NCBI GenBank assembly: GCA_004551485.1
Contig: SBLD01000006.1
Coordinates: forward strand, 187,901 to 251,900
Source of the DNA: Billgrantia azerbaijanica
GTDB lineage: Bacteria; Pseudomonadota; Gammaproteobacteria; Pseudomonadales; Halomonadaceae
DNA length: 64,000 nucleotides
Reading direction: 5' to 3'
The notes beneath the pieces were generated by a model that made no database searches, was not told the DNA's origin, and was given only the letters and a program-made list of their open reading frames with translations. Shown here piece after piece: positions 55,793-64,000 of this stretch. The position numbers and the translations under genes were made by a program. The first letter of the stretch is position 1, and every line of letters begins with the position of its first letter.

Positions 55793-55855
55793 AGGTGGTC
55801 GCTCACTATGATGAAGGGATAGGACCCGGCCGTCGTCCAGACAGGCCCGTACGCT

Positions 55856-56857
55856 TCACTCCTGGGCGGCCCGGTAGGCCTCGAGGATGGCCGCGCCCTG
55901 AGCGCCGGCGCGCTCGACCCACTCCTCGGTCATGGTGGCGCCGATCTCCTCGAGCTTGGCGGCGAGTTCCGGAGTCGGCGTGCTGACCTGGATACCGTTC
56001 TCTTTCAGGACCTCAAGGGCCTCTTCCGTCTCCTGGCGGCTCATCTCCCAGCCGCGCGACTCCGCCTCGGCGGCGGCATCCAGCACGGCCTGGCGGGTGG
56101 CCTCGTCGAGTTGCGAGAAAGCGCGCTCGCTGACGATTACCATGTTCTTGGGCAGCCACAGCTGGGCGTGATTGAAGTGGCTCAGGTAGTCCCAGGCCTT
56201 GGTGTCGGCGCCGGTGGCCGGAGAGGTGATCATGGCGCCAACGCGGCCGGTGCTGAAGGCGGTGGGGATATCCGGGACCTCGACCTGGGTGGGCACGGCA
56301 CCGGCCAGCTGGGCCAGTCGCTCGCTGGCGGCGTTATAGGCGCGCATGCTCAGGTTCTGCAGATCCTGGGGCTCGTCGACTTCCTCCTGGGTATAGATCC
56401 CCTGGGGCGGCCAGGGCACGGCGAACAGCAGGCGCAGGCGCTGTTCGGCCAGCTCCTCGGCGATGACCTCCCGGGAGGCTTCCCACAGTACCCGGGCGTC
56501 TTCGTAGCTGGATGCCAGGTAGGGCACCGAGTCGACCTCGAAGACGGGGTTCTCGTTGGCCAGACGCGACATGATCAGCTCGCCGATCGGCACGATGCCG
56601 CGACGCACGGAGTTCTTGATCTCGGCATGACCGATCAGCGAGCCGTTGGAGTGCACGGTGATGTCCAGCTCGCCGTCGGTGGCCTCCCTGACATCGTCGG
56701 CAAACTCGCGGATGTTCACGGTATGGAAGGTGCGGTCGCCATAAGGCGTGGGCATGTCCCACTCGGTGGCCGCCTGGGCGTGCAGGGCCAGAGTGGCTAG
56801 GCTGACACCGAGTGCCATGGCCGAAGCCAGATGGGGCAGGGCGTTGCGGACAGTCAT
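55856..56857 (-). CDS. TRAP transporter substrate-binding protein (DctP)
   Basis: 333 residues with a signal peptide (MTVRNALPHLASAMALGVSL to HAQA) and a DctP-type body: REFADDVREATDGELDI, SNGSLIGHAEIKNSVRRG, RIYTQEEV-like QGIYTQEEVDEPQDL and the ligand-binding Arg in NLSMRAYN. First gene of the TRAP operon, divergent from pxpABC by 217 nt. Its neighbour encodes 5-oxoprolinase, so the ligand may be 5-oxoproline (pyroglutamate), which is inference from context. Confidence 0.92.
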   Translation of the reverse strand: MTVRNALPHLASAMALGVSLATLALHAQAATEWDMPTPYGDRTFHTVNIREFADDVREATDGELDITVHSNGSLIGHAEIKNSVRRGIVPIGELIMSRLANENPVFEVDSVPYLASSYEDARVLWEASREVIAEELAEQRLRLLFAVPWPPQGIYTQEEVDEPQDLQNLSMRAYNAASERLAQLAGAVPTQVEVPDIPTAFSTGRVGAMITSPATGADTKAWDYLSHFNHAQLWLPKNMVIVSERAFSQLDEATRQAVLDAAAEAESRGWEMSRQETEEALEVLKENGIQVSTPTPELAAKLEEIGATMTEEWVERAGAQGAAILEAYRAAQE

Positions 56858-56983
56858 GAGCGTTTCCTCTCGCGGGTCGGTCTATTTGTTGTGGCGGTTC
56901 GCCCGGTGACGTTGGGCGCCGAGCGTTTCTGCGCTGGCTTGAGCATAGCGGCTCAGTGGCAGGAAGGTTAGGCAGCCTCGGGA

Positions 56984-57053
56984 GTTGACGTCAACGATGT
57001 TTAGACTAAATGGTGATGTTATGTCTAAAAAACGCTGATAATTTATCGATAAA
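56984..57053. promoter_or_regulatory. Palindrome-rich divergent control region of the TRAP and pxp operons
   Basis: Within 70 bp lie three perfect palindromes, GTTGACGTCAAC (56984-56995), TTTAGACTAAA (57000-57010) and TTTATCGATAAA (57042-57053). There is also an inverted pair TTTAGAC (57000-57006)/GTCTAAA (57023-57029). The stretch is far more AT-rich than its surroundings. It is the likely binding site of the MarR-like regulator at 53361 and of RNA polymerase for both operons. Confidence 0.6.
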
Positions 57054-57074
57054 ATATTTGTATGCGAGGTGCCG

Positions 57075-57830
57075 ATGAAGACTCTGCTGCTTAATGCCGA
57101 CATGGGAGAGAGCTTCGGTCCCTGGGTGATGGGGCTGGATCACGAGGTCATGCCCCATGTGGACCTGGCCAACGTGGCGTGCGGCTTCCATGCTTCCGAC
57201 CCGGACGTGATCCGCATGACGGTGCGCCTGGCGCGCAAGCACGGCGTCACCGTGGGCGCCCACCCCGCTTATCCCGATATGGTCGGTTTCGGGCGGCGTT
57301 CCATGGCCTGTACGCCGGAGGAGATCGAAAACCTGGTGCTCTATCAGGTCGGCGCCCTGGCAGGGGTCTGTCGTGCCGAGGGGCTCTCGCTGGGCTACCT
57401 CAAGCCCCACGGCGCGCTGTACAACGACATGATGCGCGATCCCGAGATCCTCGCCGGTGTCATGCGGGCGCTGACCGCCTACGACTCGGCGCTGCCGCTG
57501 ATGGTGATGGCCACCCGCGACACCGCCCCGGTTCGCGAACTCGCCGCCCGGCAGGGGGTGACCCTGTGGTTCGAGGCCTTCGCCGATCGTGCCTACGACG
57601 CCGAGGGGCGGCTCGTCTCGCGCCGTGAGCCGGGGGCGGTCCATCACGACCCCGCGGTGATCGTCGACCAGGCGCGGCGCATCGCCACCGGCGCGCCGCT
57701 GACCGCCATCGACGGCAGCGAACTCGTGCTCGCCGCCGACACCCTCTGCGTGCACGGCGACAACCCCGAGTCCATCGCCGCTGTCAGGGCGATCCGCGAG
57801 GCCCTCGAGCAACTCGTGGCGACGCCATGA
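57075..57830 (+). CDS. pxpA: 5-oxoprolinase subunit A (LamB/YcsF family)
   Basis: Part of the ATP-dependent enzyme that opens 5-oxo-L-proline to L-glutamate. 251 residues with the family start [40 protein letters not shown] and [12 protein letters not shown], and the C-terminal LCVHGDNPE. The ATG at 57075 has GAGG 6 nt upstream. First gene of pxpA-B-C, each overlapping the next. Removal of 5-oxoproline prevents loss of glutamate to this spontaneous product. Confidence 0.95.
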   Translation: MKTLLLNADMGESFGPWVMGLDHEVMPHVDLANVACGFHASDPDVIRMTVRLARKHGVTVGAHPAYPDMVGFGRRSMACTPEEIENLVLYQVGALAGVCRAEGLSLGYLKPHGALYNDMMRDPEILAGVMRALTAYDSALPLMVMATRDTAPVRELAARQGVTLWFEAFADRAYDAEGRLVSRREPGAVHHDPAVIVDQARRIATGAPLTAIDGSELVLAADTLCVHGDNPESIAAVRAIREALEQLVATP

Positions 57831-58558
57831 GCGGGCAGGGGTGCGCGCTGCCGCGCCTGGAGGCGGCCGGGCTGGATGGCTGGCTGGTGCGGCTGTTCGA
57901 CGCCATCGACGAGGCGAACCTGGCCTGGCTGATGGCGCTCAGCCGGCGCTGCGAGGCCGCCTTCGGCGACGCCCTGGTCGACCTGGTGCCCTCCTACACG
58001 ACGCTGCTGGTGGTCTTCGACCCGCTGCGGCTCGAGCCGGCGGCGGCGCGTGAGCGCCTGCTCGCCCTGCTGGCGACGCTGGAGCCGGACGCGGAACTTG
58101 GCGAGGCGGCACCAGTGCGGGAGCTACCGGTGTGGTACGACCCCAGCGTCGGGCCCGATCTGTCACGGGTGGCCGAGCGTGCGGCGGTGTCCATCGACGA
58201 GGCGATCGCCGGGCACAGCGCTCGGACCTATCGGGTCTTTGCCCTGGGTTTCGCGCCGGGCTTCGCCTTCATGGGCTCGGTGGACGCGTCGCTGGCCACG
58301 CCGCGGCTGGCCACGCCGCGCCAGCGCGTGCCGCGCGGCAGCGTGGCGCTCGCCGGCCGCCAGACCGCCGCCTACCCGGTGGTCACGCCGGGCGGCTGGA
58401 ACCTGCTCGGGCGCACGTCCGCCGTGCTCTTCGACCGGGAGCGCGAGGGCTTCAGCCTGCTCCAGGTGGGCGACCGGGTGCGCTTCGTGCCCGTCGACCG
58501 CGAGACCTTCGTGGCCGAGGGCGGCGACCCCACCCCGATGGAGGAGGAGGCGCCATGA
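57827..58558 (+). CDS. pxpB: 5-oxoprolinase subunit B (KipI/allophanate hydrolase subunit 1 family)
   Basis: 243 residues with the AHS1/KipI pattern: [36 protein letters not shown] (adjacent segments), [34 protein letters not shown] and GGWNLLGRT. It overlaps pxpA by four bases (ATGA) and pxpC likewise. Confidence 0.94.
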   Translation: MSGQGCALPRLEAAGLDGWLVRLFDAIDEANLAWLMALSRRCEAAFGDALVDLVPSYTTLLVVFDPLRLEPAAARERLLALLATLEPDAELGEAAPVRELPVWYDPSVGPDLSRVAERAAVSIDEAIAGHSARTYRVFALGFAPGFAFMGSVDASLATPRLATPRQRVPRGSVALAGRQTAAYPVVTPGGWNLLGRTSAVLFDREREGFSLLQVGDRVRFVPVDRETFVAEGGDPTPMEEEAP

Positions 58559-59517
58559 GCCTGGCACGTTTCGCTGCCCCCGCCCGGTCCGACGTGGTCG
58601 CCCTGCGCGTGCGCCGCGCCGGCCCCCTGGCGCTGTTGCAGGACGCCGGGCGCTTCGGCGTGCGCCGCCTGGGCGTCACGCAGGGTGGCCCCGCCGACCT
58701 GCACGCCTGGGCCTGGGCCAATCGCCTGGCCGGCAATGGCTGGGGGACGGCGGCCCTGGAAGTGACCCTGGGCGGGCTGGAGCTCGAAGTAGCCCGCGAC
58801 CTGCAGTTGGCGGTGTGCGGGGCAGACCTGGGGGCGTCCCTGGACGGCCAGGCGCTGCCGCTGTGGCAGCGGGTGGCGCTGCGCGAGGGGCAGCGCCTGG
58901 CCTTCGCCACGCCCCGGGCCGGGCTGCGCGCCTACCTGGCGGTGGCCGGCGGGTTCGTCGCCGAGCCGGTGCTGGGAAGCTGTGCCTGCGTGGTGCGCGA
59001 GGGGTTGGGTGGCCATGACGGCCACGGGCGCAGCCTCGCCGAGGGGGATGTGCTGCGGGTGGCAGTCAGGACGCCATCCGGGCCTGCCCCGACGGTGCCG
59101 GACGACGAACGCCCCGACTACCGCGCCGAGTGTCGCCTGGCGCTGCTGCCCGGGGCACAGATCGCCGACTTCGCCGGGGCGAGTCTCTACGCCGCGTTCA
59201 ACGCGCGCTGGCGGGTCGACGATCGCGCCGATCGCATGGGGGTGCGCCTCACCGGGCCGGCGCTGCGCTGCCGGATCGAGACGCTGGTGTCGGAGGGGCT
59301 GGGGCTGGGAGCCGTGCAGGTGCCGCCCGACGGCCAGCCGATCGCCCTGCTCAACGACCGCCAGACCATCGGTGGTTACCCGCGCCTCGGGGCCCTGACG
59401 CCGCTTTCGGCGTCGCGCCTGGCGCAGTGCCTGCCGGGGCAGGCGGTGCGTCTCGTGGCGCTGTCACCGGAGCGGGCGCTGGCCGACTATCGGCGCTTCC
59501 GGCGAGGCTTCGGCTGA
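58555..59517 (+). CDS. pxpC: 5-oxoprolinase subunit C (KipA/allophanate hydrolase subunit 2 family)
   Basis: 320 residues with the AHS2 features LALLQDAGRFGVRRLGVTQGG, split here as QDAGRFGVRRLGVT and GGPADLHAWAWANRL, then LAVAGGF, and the C-terminal SEGLGLGAVQVPPDGQPI and LNDRQTIGGYPRLG. Together with PxpA and PxpB it forms the prokaryotic 5-oxoprolinase. Last gene of the operon. Confidence 0.94.
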   Translation: MSLARFAAPARSDVVALRVRRAGPLALLQDAGRFGVRRLGVTQGGPADLHAWAWANRLAGNGWGTAALEVTLGGLELEVARDLQLAVCGADLGASLDGQALPLWQRVALREGQRLAFATPRAGLRAYLAVAGGFVAEPVLGSCACVVREGLGGHDGHGRSLAEGDVLRVAVRTPSGPAPTVPDDERPDYRAECRLALLPGAQIADFAGASLYAAFNARWRVDDRADRMGVRLTGPALRCRIETLVSEGLGLGAVQVPPDGQPIALLNDRQTIGGYPRLGALTPLSASRLAQCLPGQAVRLVALSPERALADYRRFRRGFG

Positions 59518-59528
59518 ACGGGGCGTTC

Positions 59529-59747
59529 TCAGGCGCCCAGGCCGCTCTCGCGCAGCACCTGGTCGAGGGTGGGGGCGTCGTCGGCCGGCCGCCGGGGGGC
59601 GCCTTCCAGCAGCAGCGGGGCCTCCAGGCTCTCGAGCCCGAAGGCGACGCAGCGCTCGATCAGTTCGGCCTTGCTCATGCCGGTCTGCTGGGCAAGGTAC
59701 TCGAGGCGCGATTCGACGTCGCGGGAAAATCGCAGCAGGTGGGGCAT
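59529..59747 (-). CDS. Small ribbon-helix-helix DNA-binding protein
   Basis: 72 residues. The N-terminal 45 fit the RHH fold: a short strand (HLLRFSRDV) and two helices (ESRLEYLAQQTGMSKAELIE and CVAFGLESLEA). The 25-residue tail is Pro- and Asp-rich. GGAG lies 6 nt upstream of the ATG at 59747. RHH proteins are often antitoxins, but no toxin-sized partner is adjacent, so an autonomous regulator or orphan antitoxin is equally possible. Confidence 0.65.
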   Translation of the reverse strand: MPHLLRFSRDVESRLEYLAQQTGMSKAELIERCVAFGLESLEAPLLLEGAPRRPADDAPTLDQVLRESGLGA

Positions 59748-59822
59748 GTCGTCGTCTCCGTCGGGGGTGGGCGATGGCCGGTGCCGGCCCCTCTTGAAAA
59801 GGATATGAAGCCGGCGCGGCCT

Positions 59823-59855
59823 TGTCACCTTCCAGCCTGCTGCCTGTCGGTGACA
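59823..59855 (-). terminator. Weak stem-loop downstream of the GntR gene
   Basis: TGTCACC (59823-59829) and GGTGACA (59849-59855) are perfect 7-bp arms around a 19-nt loop in the gap between the GntR regulator and the RHH gene. Confidence 0.35.
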
Positions 59856-59899
59856 GTACCGTGACCGTCGTGCGGGAGATGGTGGTCGGGGGGGATGGG

Positions 59900-60601
59900 T
59901 CAGGCGAGCCCCTGGCGCTCGAGTACCTCGGTGATGATCGGCACCGGGGTCATCAGGTGTTCGCGCATCATCGCGGCCGCGCGCTCGGCGTCGCGGGCGA
60001 GGATGACCTCGACGAGGGCGGCGTGCTCGCGGCGCTTGCGCGCCAGTGCCTCCTCGGAGAAGACGGTCTCGCGCAGCCACAGGTGGCGATAGCGCTCCAC
60101 CTGGTCGAACAGGCTCTGGCGCACCTGCAGCAGGTGGGGCGAGCGGCAGCCGCTGGCGATGGCGGTGTGGAAGGCCTTGTGGCGGGTGTCCCAGACGTCG
60201 AGCAGTTCGTTCGGGGTATTGACCTCCATGACCTTGGCCAGGGTGTGGGCCTTGGCCAGGACCTCCGCCTCCCAGGCATCGTCGCCGCGTTCGATGGCAA
60301 GCTCGAGGATCAGGCCCTCGAGCTGGGCACGGGCGTCGTAGAGATCGTTGAGTTCGGCGAGCGACATCGGTGCCACGCGGTAACCGCGCTGACTGATCGC
60401 CACCACCAGCCGCTCGGCCACCAGTTGGGAGAGCGCTTCGCGCAGCGGGCCAATACCCAGGTCGTAGCGCGCCTTCAGTCGGCTCATCAGCAGCTTCTCG
60501 CCGGGCTGGAAGACGCCGCGGATGATGTCGCGCTTCAGCCAGCCGTAGGCGCTGATGCCCAGGTTCTGGCGCGGGGCGTGCTCCATGGGGATGTCATCCA
60601 T
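59900..60601 (-). CDS. GntR-family (FadR subfamily, FCD domain) transcriptional regulator
   Basis: 233 residues. The N-terminal winged helix has LKRDIIRGVFQPGEKLLMSR, LKARYDLGIGPLREALSQL and RLVVAISQRGYRV. The C-terminal all-helical FCD domain has LYDARAQLEGLILELA, the metal/ligand His in TRHKAFHTAI and EHAALVEVILARD. The sequence resembles CsiR-like repressors of glutarate/GABA genes, but no such genes are nearby. The ATG at 60601 has AGGA 8 nt upstream; the longer frame has no conserved sequence. Possible targets are its neighbours cysteine synthase or pxp. Confidence 0.87.
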   Translation of the reverse strand: MDDIPMEHAPRQNLGISAYGWLKRDIIRGVFQPGEKLLMSRLKARYDLGIGPLREALSQLVAERLVVAISQRGYRVAPMSLAELNDLYDARAQLEGLILELAIERGDDAWEAEVLAKAHTLAKVMEVNTPNELLDVWDTRHKAFHTAIASGCRSPHLLQVRQSLFDQVERYRHLWLRETVFSEEALARKRREHAALVEVILARDAERAAAMMREHLMTPVPIITEVLERQGLA

Positions 60602-60693
60602 GTGTCGATATTCCTGGCTTTTGCCGAACAGGATACCCAATCGGTGCGGTTCCGGTAACCGCCGCGCCGTTACCCGCCCAGGTAGCCGGAGCG

Positions 60694-61671
60694 TCACGGC
60701 ACCGAGAGCCCCTTGCCGGCCAGCCACTCGCGGTCGAAGAGACGCGAGGCGTAGCGCGAGCCGCCGTCGCACAGCACGGTGACCACGGTGTGCCCCGGCC
60801 CGAGCTGCTCGGCCACCCGCAGCGCCGCCGCCACGTTGATGCCCGACGAGCTGCCGAGGAAGAGCCCCTCCTCGGCGAGCAGCCGATAGACGGTAGTGAC
60901 CGCCTGCTGGTCATCGATCTGCAGGGCATCGTCGAGCGGCGTGCCCTCCAGGTTGGCGGTGACCCGGCTGCTGCCGATGCCCTCGGTGATGGAGTTGGGG
61001 CCAAGGACCTCCGGCTCGCCGCTCGTAACGTAGCGGTACAGGGCGCTGCCGGTGGGGTCGGCGAGCACGCAGTGGACGCTGTCGCGCTGCTCCTTGAGGT
61101 AGCGCGCCACCCCCGCCAGGGTGCCGCCGGTGCCGGTGGCGGCGACGAAGGCGTCGAGCCGGCCGCCGGTCTGCTGCCACAGTTCGGGGCCGGTGGTCTC
61201 GTAATGCGCCTGGCGGTTGGCCAGGTTGTCGAACTGGTTGGCCCAGATGGCGTTGTCCATCTCCGCGGCCAGGCGCTGGGCGACCTTCTGGTAGTTGTTG
61301 GGGTCGCGGTAGGGGGCCGCGGGCACCGTGTGCACCTCGGCTCCAAGGGTGCGCAGCAGGTCGATCTTCTCGCGGGTCTGGGTTTCGGGAATGACGATCA
61401 CGCAGCGATAGCCACGGGCGTGGCAGATGTGCGCCAGGCCGATGCCGGTGTTGCCGGCGGTGCCCTCCACCACGGTGCCGCCGGGGCGCAGGTCGCCGCG
61501 GCGTTCGGCGTCGAGGATGATGTAGAGGGCCGCGCGGTCCTTGACCGACCCGCCCGGGTTCATGAATTCCGCCTTGCCGAGGATCTCGCAGCCGCTGGCG
61601 CGGCACAGGCTCGGCAGCCGGATCAACGGGGTGGCGCCGATCGCGCCGACGAATCCTTCCGCGATGTTCAT
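60694..61671 (-). CDS. Cysteine synthase (O-acetylserine sulfhydrylase)
   Basis: PLP-dependent synthesis of cysteine from O-acetylserine and sulfide. 325 residues. The PLP lysine is Lys44 in NPGGSVKDRAAL; the substrate loop is EGTAGNTGIGLA and the phosphate-binding loop ATGTGGTLAG; SSGINVAAAL follows near the end. The YRDPNNYQKVAQRLA stretch occurs in CysK forms related to CBS/Cds1, so a desulfurase-like or phosphoserine-related specificity is possible. The ATG at 61671 (MNIAEGF) has GAGG upstream. Next to a SulP transporter and metY, suggesting a sulfur-assimilation neighbourhood. Confidence 0.88.
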   Translation of the reverse strand: MNIAEGFVGAIGATPLIRLPSLCRASGCEILGKAEFMNPGGSVKDRAALYIILDAERRGDLRPGGTVVEGTAGNTGIGLAHICHARGYRCVIVIPETQTREKIDLLRTLGAEVHTVPAAPYRDPNNYQKVAQRLAAEMDNAIWANQFDNLANRQAHYETTGPELWQQTGGRLDAFVAATGTGGTLAGVARYLKEQRDSVHCVLADPTGSALYRYVTSGEPEVLGPNSITEGIGSSRVTANLEGTPLDDALQIDDQQAVTTVYRLLAEEGLFLGSSSGINVAAALRVAEQLGPGHTVVTVLCDGGSRYASRLFDREWLAGKGLSVP

Positions 61672-61756
61672 GGTGCTTGCCTCGTGGCGGGGTGGGCCAT
61701 CGTCATCGGCTGTCCCTACCAGCATAGGAGTTCACGTTGCGGCCGGTGAAGGTGCG

Positions 61757-63469
61757 TCACTCCGTCTCGCGGGCCAGCTCGCGCCACGCAGCGTAGGTGC
61801 TCAGGAAGACGCGGCCGGTCATGTCGTCGAGGAAGTCGCTGCGCTTGAGCTGGTCCATCACCGGCCCCTTGACCTCGGCCAGGTGCAGAGTGACGCCGGA
61901 ATCCTTGAGGCGGGCGTTGATGGCGTCGAGGCTCTCCAGCGCCGAAGCGTCGATCAGGTTCACCGCCGAGCAGATCAGCACCAGGTGCTCGAGTTCCGGG
62001 TGAGTGGTGACCAGGTCGTAGGCGGTGTCCTCCAGGTAGCGGGCATTGGCGAAGTAGAGGCTCTCGTCGATGCGCAGCAGTGCCACGTGGCGCACCGTCT
62101 CGGTGTCGTGGCGCACCATGTTGCGAAAGTGCTCGGTACCCGGGATGCGTCCCACCAGGGCGCTGTGCGGGCGACTCGTGCGGTACAGGAACAGGGCGAC
62201 GGAGAGCGTCACGCCACCGAGGATGCCCGCCTCGACGCCCTCCACCAGGGTCAGCACGATGGTCACCGCCATGGCCGAGAAATCGCTGCGCGAGTAGCGC
62301 CACGTCTGGCGGATCATCGGCAGGTCGACGAGGGTCAGGCTGGCGACGGTGATGGTGGCGGCGAGGGTGGCGATCGGCAGGTGGTAGAGCAGTGGGGTCA
62401 GCAGCAGCGTGACCAGGGCGATGCCCACGGCCGCGAAGAGCCCCGCCATGGGGGTGCGGGCCCCGGCGTCGTAGTTGATCACGGTGCGTGACAGTCCCCC
62501 GGTGACCGGCATGCCAGCGGACAAGGCGGCGGCCAGGTTGGCGCCGCCCAGGCCGACCAGCTCCTGGTTGGGCGAGATGCGCTCGCGCCGCCGGGCGCCC
62601 AGCATCTGCCCCATGGAGACGGACTCGACGAAGCCCACCACGCTGATCAGGAACGCCGGCACCAGCAGGTTCCGCCACAGCGCCGGCTCGAAGCCGGGCA
62701 GCGTCAGCGGCGGCAGGCCGCGCGGGATCTCGCCGATCACGGCCACCCCCTGGGCGGCGAGATCGAAGCGCCAGGTGAGCCAGGTGGTGGCCGCCACGGC
62801 CGCTATCGGACCGGCGCGGGTCAGCAGGCCGGCCAGCGGTGTCGGCAGGCCCAGGCGGCGCAGGCCGCGCACGCCATACAGGCGCAGCAGCACGAGGAAG
62901 GCGAGGCTGCCGATGCCCAGCGCCAGCGTCGGGCCGTGCACCCCGGGCAGATCGGCTGCCAGCTCGCCCAGGCGCGGCAGCAGCGTGTGGGCCTCGAGAT
63001 CGAGCCCCAGCAGGTGCCCGGCCTGGTTGGCGGCGATCAGGAGGCCGGAGGCGGAGAGGAAGCCGCCGATCACCGGGTGGCTGAGGAAATTGGCCAGAAA
63101 GCCCATGCGCAACAGCCCCATGACGATGAGCATCAGCCCCGAGAGCAGCGAGAGGACCAGCGCCGCCTCCAGGTAGGCGGGGGTGCCGGGCGTGGCGACG
63201 CCGGAGAGCGCCGCGCCCGTCATCAGGGCGATGATCGCCACCGGCCCCACTGCCAGGGTGCGGCTGGTGCCGAGCAGGGCATAGGCGAGCAGCGGCAGCA
63301 GGCTGGCGTAGAGCCCCACCACCGCCGGCAGGCCGGCGAGGATGGCGTAGGCCAGCGACTGCGGGATCACCATCACGGTGACGATCACGCCGGCCAGCAG
63401 GTCGGCGCCGCACAGGCGACGGTTGTAGTGGGGCAGCCAGCTCAGGATGGGCAGGTAGCGTTTGAGCAT
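61757..63469 (-). CDS. SulP-family inorganic anion (probably sulfate) transporter with STAS domain
   Basis: 570 residues. About twelve membrane segments follow the SulP signature near the start, GVIVTVMVIPQSLAYAILAG and GLYASLLPLLAYALLGTSR, with TGGLSRTVINYDAGARTPMA in the core. The C-terminal STAS domain (about 440-555) contains HLVLICSAVNLIDASALESL, the usual regulatory helix. Sulfate is the natural guess beside cysteine and methionine genes, but bicarbonate and other anions are transported by relatives. Divergent from metY. Confidence 0.9.
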   Translation of the reverse strand: MLKRYLPILSWLPHYNRRLCGADLLAGVIVTVMVIPQSLAYAILAGLPAVVGLYASLLPLLAYALLGTSRTLAVGPVAIIALMTGAALSGVATPGTPAYLEAALVLSLLSGLMLIVMGLLRMGFLANFLSHPVIGGFLSASGLLIAANQAGHLLGLDLEAHTLLPRLGELAADLPGVHGPTLALGIGSLAFLVLLRLYGVRGLRRLGLPTPLAGLLTRAGPIAAVAATTWLTWRFDLAAQGVAVIGEIPRGLPPLTLPGFEPALWRNLLVPAFLISVVGFVESVSMGQMLGARRRERISPNQELVGLGGANLAAALSAGMPVTGGLSRTVINYDAGARTPMAGLFAAVGIALVTLLLTPLLYHLPIATLAATITVASLTLVDLPMIRQTWRYSRSDFSAMAVTIVLTLVEGVEAGILGGVTLSVALFLYRTSRPHSALVGRIPGTEHFRNMVRHDTETVRHVALLRIDESLYFANARYLEDTAYDLVTTHPELEHLVLICSAVNLIDASALESLDAINARLKDSGVTLHLAEVKGPVMDQLKRSDFLDDMTGRVFLSTYAAWRELARETE

Positions 63470-63597
63470 CCGGTCAGGTCGCTTCGGCGAGGAGTGTGTC
63501 CCTACGGGCGGCGCAAGCGTACCAGACTAAACGATATTGGTGCCGGGGTTGAGACTTGGATAGCATCGCAGCGGGACAGACCAATTAAGGAAATCGC
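63470..63597. promoter_or_regulatory. Divergent control region of the SulP and metY genes
   Basis: 128 nt. TTGGTG and TAGCAT 18 nt apart give a weak plus-strand promoter for metY, and TTAAGGAAAT is its ribosome-binding site. I saw no SAM or SAH riboswitch core here. Confidence 0.3.
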
Positions 63598-64000
63598 ATG
63601 AGACCCGAGACCATCGCCCTGCACCACGGCTACGCACCGGACGACCAGCACGCCGTGGCGGTGCCGATCCACCAGACCACGTCCTTTGCCTTCGACAGCG
63701 CCCAGCATGCGGCGGACCTCTTCGACCTGAAGGTCGAGGGCAACATCTACTCGCGCATCATGAATCCCACCTGCGCGGTGCTCGAGCAGCGCATCGCTGC
63801 CCTGGAGGGCGGCATCGCCGGGCTTGCCGTGGCCTCGGGCATGGCGGCGATCACCTATGCCATCCAGACCATCGCCGAGGCGGGCGACAACATCGTCTCG
63901 ATCAGCGAGCTCTATGGCGGCACCTACAACCTCTTCGCCCACACCCTTCCGCGCCAGGGCATCGAGGTGCGTTTCGTCGACAAGGACGACATGGCCGGCA
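63598..64000 (+). CDS. metY: O-acetylhomoserine sulfhydrylase, N-terminal part (window edge)
   Basis: PLP enzyme making homocysteine (or methionine from methanethiol) from O-acetyl- or O-succinylhomoserine. 134 codons are present: [36 protein letters not shown], the active-site YSRIMNPT and [17 protein letters not shown] all fit the Cys/Met-metabolism PLP family, MetY branch. The PLP lysine lies beyond the window. The ATG has AAGGAAAT upstream. Relevant to the methyl cycle of the betaine cluster as a source of homocysteine. Confidence 0.92.
   Translation, partial: MRPETIALHHGYAPDDQHAVAVPIHQTTSFAFDSAQHAADLFDLKVEGNIYSRIMNPTCAVLEQRIAALEGGIAGLAVASGMAAITYAIQTIAEAGDNIVSISELYGGTYNLFAHTLPRQGIEVRFVDKDDMAG

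Noticed and set aside
59529-59747. Toxin-antitoxin pair
   Set aside because: The RHH protein has no small toxin-like gene beside it; flanking genes are pxpC and a GntR regulator.

Overview
The window is GC-rich DNA, densely packed with genes on both strands. Its gene order (tig-clpP-clpX-lon-hupB-ppiD, glnS-cysS, mtnN-luxS) is gammaproteobacterial. The two routes to glycine betaine, a caa3-type oxidase and the overall protein character point to a moderately halophilic aerobe of the Halomonas kind. That assignment is inference from gene content; no rRNA is present to confirm it.

Layout. 1-6580: histidine utilisation operon hutC-hutI-hutG-hutU-hutH on the minus strand, with hutH cut by the window edge and two identical HutC-type operators. 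6809-7982: a small membrane protein and a DUF938 methyltransferase. 8230-13237: an aa3/caa3-type cytochrome oxidase operon whose subunit II carries two cytochrome c domains and which encodes two subunit III proteins. 13285-17254: lipoprotein, HisC-like aminotransferase, TerB-like protein, DadA-like oxidoreductase and a membrane protein. 17427-20713: pyrC, then mtnN-luxS and folD. 20929-21372: tRNA-Pro, tRNA-Arg and two identical tRNA-His genes. 21662-30127: protein quality control block (tig, clpP, clpX, lon, hupB, ppiD). 30321-36986: a Zur-type-operator-linked COG0523 GTPase, lpxH, ppiB, glnS, cysS and a DUF1853 gene. 37078-40861: a yehZYXW-type osmoprotectant ABC transporter. 41018-44859: a branched-chain 2-oxoacid dehydrogenase operon (E1a, E1b, E2). 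45177-49230: glycine betaine synthesis from glycine (GSMT, SDMT), metK, an SAH riboswitch and an MTHFR-like gene. 49338-53312: a phosphotransferase/P-loop kinase fusion, a Ser/Thr protein kinase and a DUF1636 protein. 53361-59517: a TRAP transporter with regulator, divergent from pxpABC 5-oxoprolinase. 59529-64000: an RHH protein, a GntR regulator, cysteine synthase, a SulP transporter and the start of metY.

The most interesting unit is the betaine module. Each betaine made from glycine consumes three SAM and releases three SAH. The cluster places a SAM synthetase next to the two methyltransferases and puts an MTHFR-like gene behind an SAH-sensing riboswitch. The same window also carries mtnN-luxS (SAH removal), folD (methylene-THF supply), sulfur-assimilation genes and an uptake system for ready-made osmoprotectants. 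The hut and pxp operons both feed glutamate, and their control regions share the short palindrome TTAGACTAA. No transposase, phage gene, CRISPR array or rRNA was seen.
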